A stretch of 64,000 nt of DNA, from contig NZ_ML762425.1 in assembly GCF_009498735.1 (NCBI RefSeq), forward strand, positions 88,011 through 152,010. Reading direction: 5' to 3'. Of this stretch, positions 63,102-64,000 are shown piece by piece (the stretch's first letter is position 1; each line of letters begins with the position of its first letter). Origin of the DNA: Gracilibacillus oryzae (lineage in GTDB: Bacteria; Bacillota; Bacilli; Bacillales; Amphibacillaceae). The translations under genes and the position numbers were made by a program. The notes under the pieces were generated by a model, which saw nothing but the letters and a program-made list of their open reading frames with translations, did not search any database and was not told where the DNA came from.

Positions 63102-63983
63102 ATGCCAAAGGGTAGAATCATTAAAGCATTGAGTGGGTTTTACTATATAATATATGATGGACAACTGATTCAATGTCGCGGCAGAGGTGTATTCAGACAA
63201 AGGAAGGTGTCACCATTAGTAGGTGATTTTGTCGAATTCGAATTCAGTGGAGAGAATGAAGGATATATTTTATCTATTGATGAACGTATGAATGAATTGG
63301 TTCGTCCACCGATTGCGAACGTTGATCAGGCGATTATCATCGCTTCACTAAAAGAACCAGATTTGAGTTTAAACTTATTAGATAAGTTTCTCGTAATGGT
63401 CGAAGCGAAGTCTATCCGCCCTTTATTATTTTTCACAAAAAAAGACTTACTAAATGAGGATGAATTGGAGCAGCTGCAGCAAAAATTGAATTATTATCGG
63501 GATATTGGCTATTCCATTCGATTTCTTTCAACGAAAACGGATGACGTTGAAAAGCAGATCTCTACATTTGTCGATGGCAAAGTTTCGGTATTTGCCGGCC
63601 AGTCAGGTGTAGGGAAGTCTTCCTTATTAAATGCATTAATACCCGATTTAGAGTTGGAAACGAACCAGATCTCGGAATCTTTGGGTCGTGGCAAACATAC
63701 GACAAGACATGTTGAATTGATCCCATTTAATGATGGTCTTATTGCTGATACACCTGGTTTTAGTGCATTAGACTTTGCAGAAATAGATCTGGATATATTA
63801 CCTGATTGTTTTCCTGAATTTGCTGAACGCAAATCAGACTGTAAATTTAGAGGCTGTATGCATTTAAAAGAGCCAAAATGTGCAGTAAAAGAAGCTGTAG
63901 CTAATCAAGACATTCTAGAAGAAAGATATAACAATTATTTACAATTTGTTGAGGAAATTAAACAGAGAAAGCCGAGGTATTAG
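63102..63983 (+). CDS. rsgA: Ribosome small subunit GTPase RsgA
   Basis: RsgA (YloQ, CpgA) is a circularly permuted GTPase that checks 30S maturation. The 293-residue protein has an N-terminal OB fold (1-65), then G4 FTKKDL (about 108-113) before G1 GQSGVGKSSLLNAL (about 166-179) and G3 DTPGFS (about 223-228), the permuted order. A C-terminal zinc motif has Cys/His at C, C, H and C in DCKFRGCMHLKEPKC (about 246-260). ATG adjoins the prkC stop. Confidence 0.96.
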   Translation: MPKGRIIKALSGFYYIIYDGQLIQCRGRGVFRQRKVSPLVGDFVEFEFSGENEGYILSIDERMNELVRPPIANVDQAIIIASLKEPDLSLNLLDKFLVMVEAKSIRPLLFFTKKDLLNEDELEQLQQKLNYYRDIGYSIRFLSTKTDDVEKQISTFVDGKVSVFAGQSGVGKSSLLNALIPDLELETNQISESLGRGKHTTRHVELIPFNDGLIADTPGFSALDFAEIDLDILPDCFPEFAERKSDCKFRGCMHLKEPKCAVKEAVANQDILEERYNNYLQFVEEIKQRKPRY

Positions 63984-63985
63984 AC

Positions 63986-64000
63986 ATGACAACAAAAATC
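63986..64000 (+). CDS. rpe: Start of a probable ribulose-phosphate 3-epimerase gene (cut by window end)
   Basis: Five codons, MTTKI, follow rsgA by 2 bases, with GAGGT upstream. Ribulose-phosphate epimerase follows rsgA in B. subtilis and begins with a similar residue pattern. The call rests on position only. Confidence 0.5.

Overview
The window is chromosomal DNA from a low-GC, endospore-forming member of the Bacillaceae. The gene order follows Bacillus subtilis closely (ylb, dcw, ylm, pyr and ylo clusters). Sporulation genes (ylbJ, gerR, spoVD, spoVE, spoIIGA-sigE, sigG, ylmC) and the bacillithiol gene bshC mark a spore-forming Bacillus relative. Low GC and many local gene losses against B. 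subtilis suggest an Oceanobacillus/Gracilibacillus/Virgibacillus-type genome, but the genus is inference. I see no tRNA, rRNA, prophage, CRISPR array or intact insertion sequence.

Layout. 1-7.5 kb: end of coaD, then ylbJ, ylbL, tmcAL (ylbM), ylbN, rpmF, gerR and bshC. 7.7-24.5 kb: the division and cell wall cluster (mraZ, rsmH, ftsL, pbpB, spoVD, murE, mraY, murD, spoVE, divIB, ylxW, ylxX, sbp, ftsA, ftsZ), with murG and murB missing from their usual place. 24.8-27.3 kb: spoIIGA, sigE, sigG. 27.4-31.6 kb: a small YfhD-like gene, ylmC, ylmD, ylmE, sepF, ylmG, ylmH, divIVA. 31.6-36.5 kb: T-box-controlled ileS, lspA, ylyB. 36.5-48.2 kb: the pyr operon, with two PyrR attenuators. 48.3-52 kb: a DUF2254 membrane protein, an orphan membrane protein and rqcH. 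52-64 kb: yloC, remA, gmk, rpoZ, coaBC, priA, fmt, rsmB, prpC, prkC, rsgA and the first codons of a probable rpe.

How the genes work together. The dcw and ylm genes build the septum and its peptidoglycan (lipid I synthesis, FtsZ/FtsA/SepF ring, DivIVA poles). SpoVD, SpoVE, SigE and SigG re-use this machinery for asymmetric division and the spore cortex. The pyr operon makes UMP from bicarbonate, glutamine and aspartate, with PyrR as the UMP sensor. PrpC/PrkC is a phosphatase/PASTA-kinase pair that senses peptidoglycan.

Most notable observations. (1) carB is broken by an out-of-frame deletion in the first ATP-grasp domain. (2) yloC carries a single in-frame TAG. (3) Three copies of a short structured repeat with TTTAT at its ends lie upstream of mraY, ileS and coaBC and look like a non-autonomous mobile element. 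(4) A different palindrome-ended repeat occupies the place of murG-murB. (5) A terminator-like hairpin contains the spoVE ribosome binding site. I found no wholly new multi-gene system; the novelty is in the non-coding elements and the damaged genes.
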